Shown: positions 1-13,670 of the stretch, piece by piece | How the letters are laid out: each line of letters begins with the position of its first letter | Position numbering within the stretch: the first letter of the stretch is position 1 | Assembly (NCBI GenBank): GCA_025526935.1 | Contig: JAHLKD010000105.1 | Location: forward strand, 124,001-188,000 | DNA from: Cladochytrium replicatum | Lineage: Eukaryota > Chytridiomycota > Chytridiomycetes > Cladochytriales > Cladochytriaceae | Reading direction: 5' to 3' | Length of the DNA: 64,000 nucleotides | Notes under the pieces: model-generated | Databases searched by the model: none | What the model was told of the DNA's origin: nothing | The model's input: only the letters and a program-made list of their open reading frames with translations | Program-made: the position numbers and the translations under genes

Positions 1-2590
<2,590 letters not shown>

Positions 2591-2780
2591 ACTTATTGTG
2601 GAATGTAGGAGCTGGATTGCAGATTCCAATAAAAATTAGACCGCTGAAAACTCAGCGTAATTACAATCTTGGTTAATCCAACGCGCCGCCCGCCACGTCC
2701 CACACAGGGCCATCGAGGGTTTGGGACTGGGGAAATTCTGCCGGGATCCTCTCAACTTTCCTTTGTCGCAGCCAGTAATA

Positions 2781-5700
2781 ATGTCAGCACGACGCCCACA
2801 GTACCGAATCTCGTACATCGTCCGTGGCGATGAAGCGCCAGAACCACACCACACCACCGGGATCAACTCGCTCGCCCTGGATTTAAGCACACCAACCGAA
2901 TCCGATGGCCATCCCGGAGGAATCCTCTATACCGCCGGGAGAGACTCCATCGTAAATTCCTGGGAAGTCCACGTCGATTATCAGCGCAGGCTCGACCAGC
3001 TCGACGCCGCCGAGAACGCCGCGCTAAATCGCAGGCTCTCGTTCACGTCGACGCGACCGACGGGGCGGCTGTCCAAGACGTCGCATGTGCCGTATGCGGC
3101 GTTCGGGGAGGGATCGTATGGGCCCGGGAAGGAGATGTTGATGTTTGGGGAGATGGATAGCCCGAGCGAGGGGAGAGCGGATTTCGATTCGGAACGGGGG
3201 GACGAGACCACGACTTCGAGAGGGGAAGAGGGTAGTGCGGCGCTTGAAAGGAATGGGAGGCAGCTTGGAGGTGTTCGGACGCGAGTGGAGTCGGAAAATG
3301 CAAGGTCGATACAAAATTCGCCGGGGACTGGTGTCAGTGCGGGATTGCAGTATCGGAAGCCACAAGCGAGCGATGCTGGTGCACCGAGGTCCTCGTCGTC
3401 CACGTCGGAGATGATTGATTCGGTGCACATTTATTCATCATCGCCGCCGTCGGGGTTGGCGAGTTCGGTGACGGCACAGGATATGCGGAAAGCTAGAAGC
3501 GTTACGTTTAATCAGCATGCGCAGCTCCAAGGAAACACGGCCCGGCAATCGATGTACAGAAAACCACCAATGGAACCGGAGGAAATTGAAGCGTTCAACA
3601 AAGCTTCGAGGGTAGGGATTTTTGGTTGAGGCAAACCGAATTTTCTTAATGCATGGTTCTTGCTTATAGCACGAGGTTCCCGCGACCACACATCGACTGT
3701 CATTTCAGTATCATAGCGATTGGGTCACCGATATGGCGCTTGTAAATCAAAACCAACATTGTAAGTGCTTTCTGGCGTTGGAACGAATTTGGATTCTAAG
3801 GATTTTTGATCTTCATAGTCGTCACTGCGTCAGCCGATCGTACTGTCCAGCTTTGGTCAGCGCATTACCATTATAACCCTCATCGAATTGGGTACCACTC
3901 CGACTATGTTCGCTGCCTCGCGTATGCCCGCAAGGCGGGGTGGGTTGCGTCTGCTGGATTGGATCGTCGCATTTTCCTGTGGGATCTTGGCGAAGGGAAG
4001 GGAGAGAACGGGGCGTTTTTGATCAACGACTATGGACAAGGTGATTTTCGCTCGAAAAAAATGTTTGTATGAAATTTTTTATTTTCGTTGAACGCTCCCC
4101 TAGTTTTGATGAACGAGGCGTCGCCAGATTTATCGGTCTATGCTCTCGCTTGCAACGCTTCCGGTACCATTCTGGTATCGGGATCGCCGGAGAAGGTAAC
4201 ATGCAGCCGAACAACCGATTTGTTGACTTTACTGATATTAGGCTAGGTTATCAGGGTCTTTGATCCCAGATCAGGGAAGCTCATTATGAGACTCACGGGA
4301 CACACTGACAACATCCGTTCGTTGCTGGTTTCTGACGATGGACGAACGGTACCTCCGCTATCTGATTTGTGTTCACTAAAGCTGATCAGCTTCGTGACAG
4401 ATTCTTTCAGCTTCCTCAGACACAACGATCAAACTTTGGTCGCTGTCCTCCCCTCAGCGGTGTCTTGTCACATACACACATAACAACGATTCAGTCTGGT
4501 CGCTGACATCAAACCATCCCCAACTCGAAACATTTTGGGCAGGTGGTCGCGACGGATTGGTTACGAAAATGTCACGTAGGAGACTTGTCGGACAAGATGG
4601 CTCAGGTGGTTTTGCGAGCGCAGATGACGAGCTCGTGGATTGTGTGGCACTTTGCAAAGAAACCAGCGGTGTGAATGCGGTATGTTGGGCGAATTGCTCT
4701 ATGATTGACAAAATGAAGTAAAATTTGAATAGCTCGTTGCAATCGATGATCTGTATGTGTGGACTGCGACAGCTTCCTCAAGCGTGAACCGATGGGTATG
4801 ATGACATGGCAAACGTTATCGACGATTCTGACACAAAAATAGCGCGATGTCCCTTTCCGGTGCACAACCGTCCTCCTTCCGCGGGCAAATTCTTATTTCG
4901 CAGACCTCAATCTGTCACCTGCACCACCAGCGGCAACGACTTCTTCCAACGCAATAGTCGATTCACCCCTCTCGTCTTCCCCTGTTGCATTGCAATCCCC
5001 ACTCGGATCTACACCTCGCCAGCGACCACCCACGACTCTAGCACTCTCACAATCTCTGAACGCCCTCGCAAGTACTCTTAATTTTGGAGCCTCGTTCCAC
5101 AGTATCAATGCAGGCACCGACCATGCCGACATTGTCATACCCCCAGCGTCGATCATCAAGCAACCATACGTGGCACTAAGAGCGCTGCTTGCGCGAAGGC
5201 CGCCTGTTCAACTACCGAACTCGCCTCCCCCTGTACCACCTGCCCCTGTCCGTGCTCCACATACCCAAAATTCTACTGATAACGTCAGTTTCCGATCTCA
5301 TGCTGGCCGGTTCTCTGTGCTGAGTGTTGACGGGTTAAGCTTAACTCCTACGACCTGGGGAGTTCATGGTTTGACTCTAACTGGAGGCGGCATTCCCGAG
5401 TTTGGAGATTTCGATGAAAATGGTGAAGGGTTGGATGAGGATGAATTTGACGACGACGGTGGCGGCTCAAATGTTGAACCGGTGTGGAAGGAACCAGATG
5501 AAGTTATCCCTGGTAAGTTTTGATAAAATTTCCTCGTAAATTAGTGTTGATTGATTAACAACTTTTAGGACGACCAGGATTAGCGCGGTCGTTTATCCTA
5601 AATGACCGTCGGAAGGTTCTGACTATGGACGAATCTGGGATAGTGTGTGTTTGGGACGTGATCCAGTGCAGGCTTCTCAAAAAGTACACACCACCGCCAT

Positions 5701-7862
5701 CGGAGAATCGCGAGAGCAGTACAGCAGAGCTTAAGCTCCGAAATGAGATCTTGTTCCAAAGGGTCATTGATGAGTGGAACACGGCGGAATCGGTTGCGAA
5801 CTGGTGCACAGTGGACATCAAGAATGGGGTGTGTCAGAGCAATGCATTGTTTTAACTAGTGGCTGATGAAGGATCCACAGCTGCTAACGGTTCACATTGA
5901 CGAAGGAAAGGCGTTCGATTCTGAAGCCTATCTTGAGGAACTGGACTTGGGAGTACGGCCCCAAAATGAAGATCAACGAGGTATGTTTCCATCGATAAAT
6001 GATGATTTGGAATCTGAAATATTGTTCCAGTGAACTTGGGTCGATGGGTGCTGACATATCTATTCCTTTACTTCGGTGCCGCTATGCATGGATACATTCT
6101 GCACACACCACCAAATCAGAATACTCATGCCGTCACAGCTGACAGCACAGCTCAGAGCCATGGCGAGAATCATGGCGACCACCTAGCTGCTAACAATGAC
6201 TCTTGCAGTGGTAGCGGGGAGAAGCCCACAAATCTCAGAGGGGAGTCAATTGAAAGCAAGGTGAATCACCTGGATCGGTCAGATTCAGCAAGAAGACCAG
6301 CCCCTAAACTTAGCATACCTCCACCACCATCACAACCTCCACCACGGTCTCTGAGTATCTCAGCAAAACAACCGCCACAAAAAACGCCTGTAGAAACACA
6401 TACGACAAGGGAAAACGCACCACTTTATTCGAGCGATCCATTACCAGTACAAACATTAATCGCAAATGATAATGCTGACAATGAGGGGGCGAAAGATCCG
6501 AAGGATATCGGTGGAGCGGGATCAAGAAATTTGGAGACACGGATTGAGTCACCAAAGTTTTCGCCGACGAAAGAAAATGGATACCACGATTCATTAATGC
6601 CGGAAAGCAAAAACGAAGGCGAGCCTTCACGGTCCAGCAATCCCGTTGAGAAATCGGAAGAGTTGCAACAAACGCCAAAGCTAGTGAATGGGACGTTAGG
6701 TGTTAGAGACGCTCTTCTTCCTGCAGGTCCATCTTCATTGGGAACCCCAAGTCCTCTTGGCGTTTCGCTAGGAAGCGGTAGCTCTTCTGAAGGCAGTCAA
6801 TCAGCAGAATCTTCTGCTCTTGACATTTCGTCGCCTCAAGTGGCAGCAGCGCACACTCGGGATCCTCCTCTTGAGTCAACCGACCCACCGCTCTCGGAGA
6901 TTAATCTCCCACCAGTTACACAGGCGTCTGCAATTCCAGCATTCTTGAATCTTGAAGAAACCCCGTGGGTTCAACTTCCGCCCGACCTTGCCGTGGCTAT
7001 CTCAGTTGAAGAATCTCCAGAAGCAGCGGCTTTCATGGACATTTATCGGGGATCTGTGCTGGGGATGGGGTGGCAGCCAGAGGTTGCAAAGATTCAAAAG
7101 ATTCTGCCGCAGTGGGCGTATGAATGGATTGCAGAGGTATTTTGGTTTTATTCAATTCCGTGAACGCCATATGCATGATACTAACAAATGGTCGCAGGAC
7201 AAACCTGCTCCAAGAGATACTTCCAAGATGAGCTTTATGCTTTTAGCTCATCCTGGATCCGAGCTGCGGGAGCTACCAAACGGGTAAGTGACACTTACTG
7301 AGACAACTCATTGGCCCAATCTGACGGAATACACCTACAGCAATAGTCGACTGAGCGCCAACCGAATGCTCCGAGTTCGAAAGCTTATCGCCTACGTCGT
7401 CGAGCGTCTAGAACTCTCACCCCCATTATCGGTACATAAGGCACTCGCGCTTGCGGGCATCATACCGGGTTACGAAGTTCCGAAGAGTCCAAGCAGCCCA
7501 CAGCTAGTCCCCGGAGCGACTGGTACTGGCATATATGAATCCTTCAATAACGTCGGCGAACCAGAAAAGGGTCCAACGATCGTCATAAAACCAGAAATGT
7601 GGATGGAGCTTGTCTGCTGTGACAAGGTATGGATTTGTAATTGCAACATAGTTATCCCCACCGACCGTTCTTTTTCTCTTCGTTTTAGCCTGTTCACCAC
7701 AAGACAACTTTGGCCACACTTCGTCATCAAGTATGGAAGGGTGGAGGTGACCTTGTCTTGACGTACCGTCCAGTTCCCTTGAACCGCCTCGCGACCGCTG
7801 CAATGTCCGTCCTAAATAACACCGCTCCCCCCAGCCATTTTCCAAGAGGCAAGCCAATATGA
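2781..7862 (+). CDS. WDR48: WDR48/UAF1-like WD40 protein (deubiquitinase activator)
   Basis: WDR48 (Bun107 in fission yeast) is a WD40 beta-propeller that activates USP1/USP12/USP46-type deubiquitinases. The start at 2781 gives the family N-terminus ([11 protein letters not shown], then [13 protein letters not shown]). Repeats follow: [60 protein letters not shown]. The motif [18 protein letters not shown] (5586-5640) and [10 protein letters not shown] (about 5800) are typical of the propeller end. The C-terminal DUF3337 region ([44 protein letters not shown]) is present and ends at the TGA at 7860-7862. Two oddities: a roughly 200-residue low-complexity insertion inside the first WD repeat (about 2990-3600) and a roughly 280-residue Ser/Pro-rich insertion (about 6100-6950) within the DUF3337 region. 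Many small introns. Confidence 0.9.
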
Positions 7863-8719
7863 AGCAAGAGAACCCGTGGTGTTTCTCAGTCACCATAGCG
7901 GTTTCCATGGACTCAATACGTGTTATTTCTTGGTTGCCTTTTTGAATACATGTGCAATTCTATCAACAACTCGTGGGAAATAGTTAGGCGAGAATGAAGC
8001 TCAACTTGGCAGAATGGCTTCAGGATGACGAAACGGGACAAGCTGTTGATCACGAGCGAACGGCATCGCAAACCATGAACATTGACGATTGCTTGACCAA
8101 ACTATGGGATTACACTTTTGGGGAATCACAAAGATGGGGTCTGTGCGAAATTTGAGCTCCATACATACTTGAAGCAAGCAGTGAGGTTCCATCTGGATGA
8201 GCAGCAATTGCAGAGAATAGAGGAACTAAAAGCGTCCGAGAAGCATCGGAAAGAAGAGCATAAATTTGAAGGATCAAGAATAAACCAAGAGTGGAGACTT
8301 TGAATATTGAAACAGCGTTCCTTCTTTGTCCACCTACTTAAAGATTGAGTGAATCGCAAATGGTTAGCGGCGGAGCCGCATAGATAAACAGGATGAATGA
8401 ATACAAATCGAGAATGCGGTTAGGAACGCAGCGAGATCCACTTCTTCCTGGTACGCCCTTTCAACCGATATTTGTCCACTTTCGCTCGCACTCCGTCCAA
8501 AAACCCCGCAACCAAAGAGTTACCGTGGAGTGCAGTTGCACCGTCCGAAATTATATGCGAAGCCCCTTTTGCACCTGCGTTGTCCTTAATAGGTTGCAGC
8601 GGTTTTCTCAAATTTTTGCAATAAGTGTCGAAGAACACCGGGCATTGTCTCTCGGAAAGCAGTCGTTTACATAAATATCGCTTCTAATAAAAACGGTCTC
8701 TATCATCTCCAACATGTCC
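7863..8719. other. Intergenic stretch, no convincing gene
   Basis: This is the gap between the WDR48 stop and the stop of the Clr2-like gene, which converge. It contains two short overlapping plus-strand frames: one from ATG 7994 (53 codons) and one ending at 8303 with a charged, glutamate/lysine-rich tail. Neither resembles a family I know. They could be one small two-exon gene or chance frames. Confidence 0.4.
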
Positions 8720-11700
8720 CTAAAACACCTCTCCATCTGACACATCCACAAACTCCATGCCCATCCGCATCCCATCCGCGTCCGGATACATCGGCCGAAA
8801 CCGCCCACGCAATTCCTCGATCCCTACCGTCCACTCCCACCGAACTTGATCGATCGATCCCAACACATACCCCCCAACGTTCTTGCTCAACCCACGGTCT
8901 TTCCACGACATCCTCTCGGCCATTCGTTTAGATTATACTCGACCCAGCTTGCCTCGTTCGAAAGCAATACAGGTGCGGAGCCGGGTCCGAAGGTGCGGTA
9001 CAGAGCCATGCGCTCGGGGAGAGGCATCCCGCAGATCACGTCGGATTCTTTGCACCACGGTGGGAGAGAGGCCGTGTGTGCGGGAGGGAGGACGACGATT
9101 CTAAGGCGGGCGCCTGTTATGTGAATTGTAGGTTTTGGAGTTGTTGAACCATGCGGTGTCGACATTGTAGGAGGGCAGCTAAGCGTGATCCTGGTCACAC
9201 GAAGAAGCTCCTCGTCGGGTCTGATGAACGGCACAGGATTCTTGCGGTTCCTGCTCTGATGCTCGTACTGCGTCTCTGCGTTATTGAAGACCAGCTCCTC
9301 CAGATTGCTACATTTTTCATCCTGGTGCTTGACGAGCTTGAGCATCGTTATGTCGTTTGCGACTCTGAGCAACATATCTCGATGGTACTCTTGAATTCGT
9401 TCCTGCTTCAGAAACTCGTCGATCAGCTGTTCGGTCGTCACTGGCGGTAGCTCATTCTTGCCCGTGATGCCTTTCAAATAATCTTTCAATCGATTTTTGA
9501 AAATCTTGATGTACACCTGGTGTGATCCCTCCTGCTCGTCAGCCTGGATCACCCGTGTCCCGCGGTTCCGTGCGACCCTCACCACATCCCCAATCGCAAT
9601 CACATCAGGACCAAAGCGAAACTGCTTGAGCTCAGTTACTCCAGCAGGCAACCGGCCATCCTTAAACGTCGGGTGTCGTAGTCCGATGGAACGAAGCCTT
9701 TGTGCGCACGACGCCAGCGCAGAGAAGTATGTTGAAAGTTGCACGTCACCGAGCTTATCCAGCCCCTGCTTAATCTGCTCCAGCCTCTGACGCATCAGAT
9801 TCGACATCAGCGTCTTCACAAAGTTCTCGCTTCTCGGTCCCGGCAAGATCTTAAGCCCATGCGCCGTGGCGGCGTCGTGGATGGTCCGGTGGTCTGTTGC
9901 GAGACTCCAGAGCGTCATTTCCTCTGGCGGGGAGTACGTCGCGTACGGCTCGACGTCCATGTCTGGCACTGTGATATTGACGCCGCATTGCGTTGGCAAA
10001 AGCGCGACCGTATAGGCGCGCGAGAAACCTTCGCCGGGTGTGGTAGGGCACAACATCAATGCCTCGATGTCGGCAAGTACTACTGGGCTCCCTGCTGCCA
10101 TCATTTTACGCCAGTTGGCGTGCGAACCGTCGCCACCGTCCGAATACGAGAACGCGTGCAGGGTGCTGAAGTCAACTACAGTGGTCGAATCGGTGCTTTT
10201 CGTGGACATGACGATAGGTGAGGTCCATATATGCTTTTTGAGTAGATGAGTGGGTGTGTGTGTTTTGGAGACCACAGCTGGCCATCGAACCCAGCCCTTT
10301 CGGAACATGTCGAGATTCATTGTCGTTATTCTCGTGTTTGGGTCAAGTTTATGGCTGGCGCGCTGCTGTTGTACCAATCGAGCGCATCCGATATTTTGAT
10401 GATGGTGGGATCGTTTCGTGGCGAAAGACAGCACGGCATCCACACGATTTCGTTAGGGTGAAAGCTTTCCAACTTTCCGACCACAGACAGAGGTGCTGTT
10501 AATAGGAATGCCGGATGTGCTGCAGCGGGCATTTCAGACTGCGGAGTTGGTAGCAAAGAGAGCAGCGATGATCGCGGAGACTTATCAAGGAACTTTTGAA
10601 TGTCCATCATTGCCATATTTGAATTGGGCTGCGGTTGAGCGACGAGAATGCCTTGTCCACTACTCTCTTGCTGCGGCGGCTGAGCGACGCTTGTTACTGC
10701 TGTGCGATTAAGAGGGTTTAAGAGCTCCCCTGACGACTTGCAGCAAAATCCCCACCCTTCAAGTTGGAAACGATGGCAATGTTCTGAGGATTTCCTAAAC
10801 TGGAGCTCGAGCCCTGCTGGTTTGTGATATGATGTTCACCGCTGTGTTTAGGTTGCGAGTGATTCCATCTCGCACCATTATCATTGCTTTTCTGTTTGGG
10901 AGCAGTTGCCGGAATCTGTTGAGTAGAGCTGGCAACATTGGCTGAATGAACCACCGGGATATTCACTCGGCTGTCGGGTGGCTGGTAATTGTGCGGGAAA
11001 CGTCCGGTGGAATGTTTCGCACTGCTTTGAGCACCGTTAGCAGAGCTGCGAATAGTGGGTCCAGTTTCACGGTTTGCAGACGAGCCAACGTTCGGATTCA
11101 ACTTGGATCCACGTGTGGGTGTAGGTACTGTGTCCACCGACTTTCTAGCTTGCTGGATTGTTTTTGGCGTCGATGAATTGGAGTCACTCGAGATCCAAAG
11201 CAGGTCTCCGTCTTCATCAATTTTCTGAGGCGCTGAGGGATCTGTTTTTGCATGTTTTCTCGGTGCATTATATTCATAATCTTCTCCTCGACGTTTATTC
11301 TCTGGACTGATTGGCTTTGGACGCGAGATCACCGAAGGTGCAATTTTCAGGGGTCCCTCCACAGTTTCCTCCGAGGATTCATCCGATGTGACAATCAGAT
11401 TTGACGTAGCTGTAGTGACATGACTCTGTAAGGCGTTGTGATCGTTCGTTTGACTCCCATTGTGCATCTGCCGTTCAATACCCAAATCAGAAAGTCTGCG
11501 CAACTGCATTCCTGGTTCATGAACTGACCCCGGAAAAGTCTTCTGTCGAGCACTGACCGTCACTGTTAAATTATCTGGCCGTTCAGCTGCATTGGCGATA
11601 GGATTCGGAGCGGCGTTCATCTTTTTTGTTGCTTTTTGTGGAGCGTTGATTGCTTCAGTGTTCAAATCCTTTCTTGGCGTTCTCGCCGCACCTGGATTAC

Positions 11701-12340
11701 AATACTTGCAGAGGCACGTAGAATGATCCAGAGAAGGAGTTTGAGCCATCCAGAGCAAGTGCGGCGTAAACTCTGGAACGGATTTAAACTTTCTGTTTCT
11801 GTTGCGGTGCGAAAATCAGATCCAATTAGATCATTTCAGGTCCGTTTAGGTACTCACTTCGGATGACCAAAGATATACAAGTCCTTTCGTTCGCTACTGG
11901 GAGGCTCTTGATGGATTGATGAGGGTCGCTCGGCAAATTTAACTATTCGAACATGGCATAACCAGCTGGAACGTCACTCAGAGCCGCGTCTTTCGAGAAC
12001 GTAACGGCAACCTTTGAACGATCAGAGCCCGACCAGCCATGTTCCCTCAGCACATGCTCTGGGACCCATTGTGGATTCTCGTGGTAAAATATTTTGAGTT
12101 CTTTTGACCACTGCGCCAAGTTAGTCTTCATTCGTGCCTGCTGAATCGGCCGAAATCTGCGATTCATGCTGTCGTATTAGTCTGCTGTTGTTGGCTAGGT
12201 CGCAATGAAGCAACGCCGTCGGAAGGGGAAGGACTTGGGACGTACGTGAGTAACACCGAAACAGTCTGCTCGCTACCATTCGATGACTCTGTCGACGACT
12301 CGGTCGCGCTGTCGCCTGCCAGTCCCGCTCCATTCTCCAT
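8720..12340 (-). CDS. Clr2-like transcription-silencing protein
   Basis: Clr2 is a subunit of the fission-yeast SHREC heterochromatin silencing complex. Reading leftward from ATG 12340, exon 2 carries DVPAGYAMFE. Next comes KDLYIFGHP (about 11870), and after an intron HLLWMAQTP and CLCKYC (about 11700-11770). This order (GYxLYE, xYLYGHP, HLLWL, CxCKxC) is the N-terminal Clr2 signature as I recall it. A low-complexity linker runs to about 10745. There a 38-nt GT-AG intron (branch CTTAAT) joins in phase to the frame containing FHPNEIVWMPCC and, after another intron, the long C-terminal frame (8887-10300) with DVIAIGDVVRVA, resembling the Clr2 C-terminal domain. A last intron (8970-8915) leads to GRFRPMYPD and the stop at 8720. 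Most junctions are phase-consistent; the one at 11880-11945 is uncertain (a 56-nt intron removes an in-frame stop). Family call fairly sure, exon model approximate. Confidence 0.65.
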
Positions 12341-12462
12341 ATCAAACTCCAGCAAAATAATTCACAAAATTCAGAATCAAAATTTTCTCCTCGTCGTGAT
12401 CAGTGGATCAGAAACTGCAAAGGCAAGGGAATCCTGGGACCTCCGCAGAATCTCTGCTGAGA

Positions 12463-13525
12463 ATGACTGAACTGAAGAAGGTCCCCGTCGGCATTCTCAG
12501 CGCAACTGGCGCCGTCGGCCAACGCTTCATCACCTTCCTCGCAACCAACCAACTTTGTCATCCCTTCCATTGGCGCATCCGCTCGTTCGTCGGGCAAAAC
12601 CTACGTGGAAGCCACCAAATGGAAGCAGGCCCAGCCCATCCCCGACTCTGTCCTCGGCATGATCGTCCACCACTGCAAGCCAGAACACTTCTTCCAATGC
12701 CTTGTTATCTTCTCGGGATTCGACTCCGACGTGGCGACACCGAGGCCACGTTCCTCAAGGGCGACTTTGCAGGCATCTTCTCCAACGGAAAAACTACTGC
12801 ATTCACAACGACCTGCCCCTTGTCGTTCCAGGGGTGAACCCGGACCAACTCGACGTGATCCCCGCAGCGCAAGAGGAGAGACATCTCGCGCGGGTTCCTG
12901 GTCACAAACGCAAACTGCTCCACCACCGGCCTGGTCGTCCCGCTCAAAGCCCTTCAAGACAAATTCGGCCCCCTCTCAAAATTCTTTGTCGACACCCTCC
13001 AGGCCATCTCCGGCCCGGCGTTCCCAGCCTAGATATCTTTGATAATATCGTTCCATACATCTCGGGCAAGGAAGAAATGATGGAGATTAAAGCGTCAATG
13101 ATTCTCGGTTCAAACAACTCGGCGGCTTTCGGAGACGCAGATGCCTCGCCTCGTTCTTTGTCCATGCGCCTGAAATAAAAGTCTCTGCACAGTGCAATCG
13201 TGCGCTGTTCTCGACGGACACACCGAATGCGTCAGTTTGGAGTCTGCACGAAGATCCCCACCGTCTCTCGAGGAGATCCGTATAGCGCTTGCAGATTTCT
13301 CCGCAGTCTCCCAAAAACTCGCATGCTATTCGGCGCATCAGGCAATCATCGTGCGAAGCTAAGCTGATCGTCCGCAAACTCGACTGGACATGAAAGGGAT
13401 AGAGCGTCACTGTTTGCCATATCCGGGATTGCAGCGCGGTCGACGTCAAGTTTGTTCTGCTCTCCCACAACACCGTTCTCGGTGCCGCTGGAAGCATACT
13501 GAACGCTGAAATTGCTCTGGCTTAA
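12463..13525 (+). pseudogene. HOM2: Broken aspartate-semialdehyde dehydrogenase gene
   Basis: The intact enzyme reduces aspartyl phosphate to aspartate semialdehyde for threonine, methionine and isoleucine synthesis. The frame opens with GILSATGAVGQRF (NADP-binding), then shifts near 12555 to GASARSSGKTYVEATKWKQ, near 12735 to GDTEATFLKGDFAG, near 12795 to NDLPLVVPGVNPDQLD, and near 12870 to the catalytic-cysteine motif NCSTTGLVVPLK. A stop follows near 13028, then SLDIFDNIVPYISGKEE, later LDGHTECVS (about 13210) and finally VKFVLLSHNTVLGAAGS before a TAA at 13523-13525. Full-length collinear homology with at least six frame changes and in-frame stops, and no GT-AG pairs that would explain them, marks a pseudogene. 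It starts 122 bp from the divergent Clr2-like gene and ends 145 bp from the Dicer stop. Confidence 0.88.
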
Positions 13526-13670
13526 GGTTACATTCCCAACGAAAGCACTGAAATACACAAAAATGGAATATTCTGAGTACGATTGCATGTTCAGCGATAA
13601 GGAAACAAGCTGAAGCAACTGTGCAATAACACAACGCGAAGAAAACAAAACAATAAAAATGTTATCATCA

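Noticed and set aside
10326-12340. Treating the 10718-11758 frame and the 8887-10443 frame as two separate genes
   Set aside because: A 38-nt GT-AG intron near 10745 joins the first in phase to an open frame leading into the second, and the combined protein has the Clr2 domain order.
12463-13525. Explaining the ASADH frame changes as introns
   Set aside because: No GT-AG pairs of workable size sit at the break points, and conserved residues continue without gaps across the shifts.
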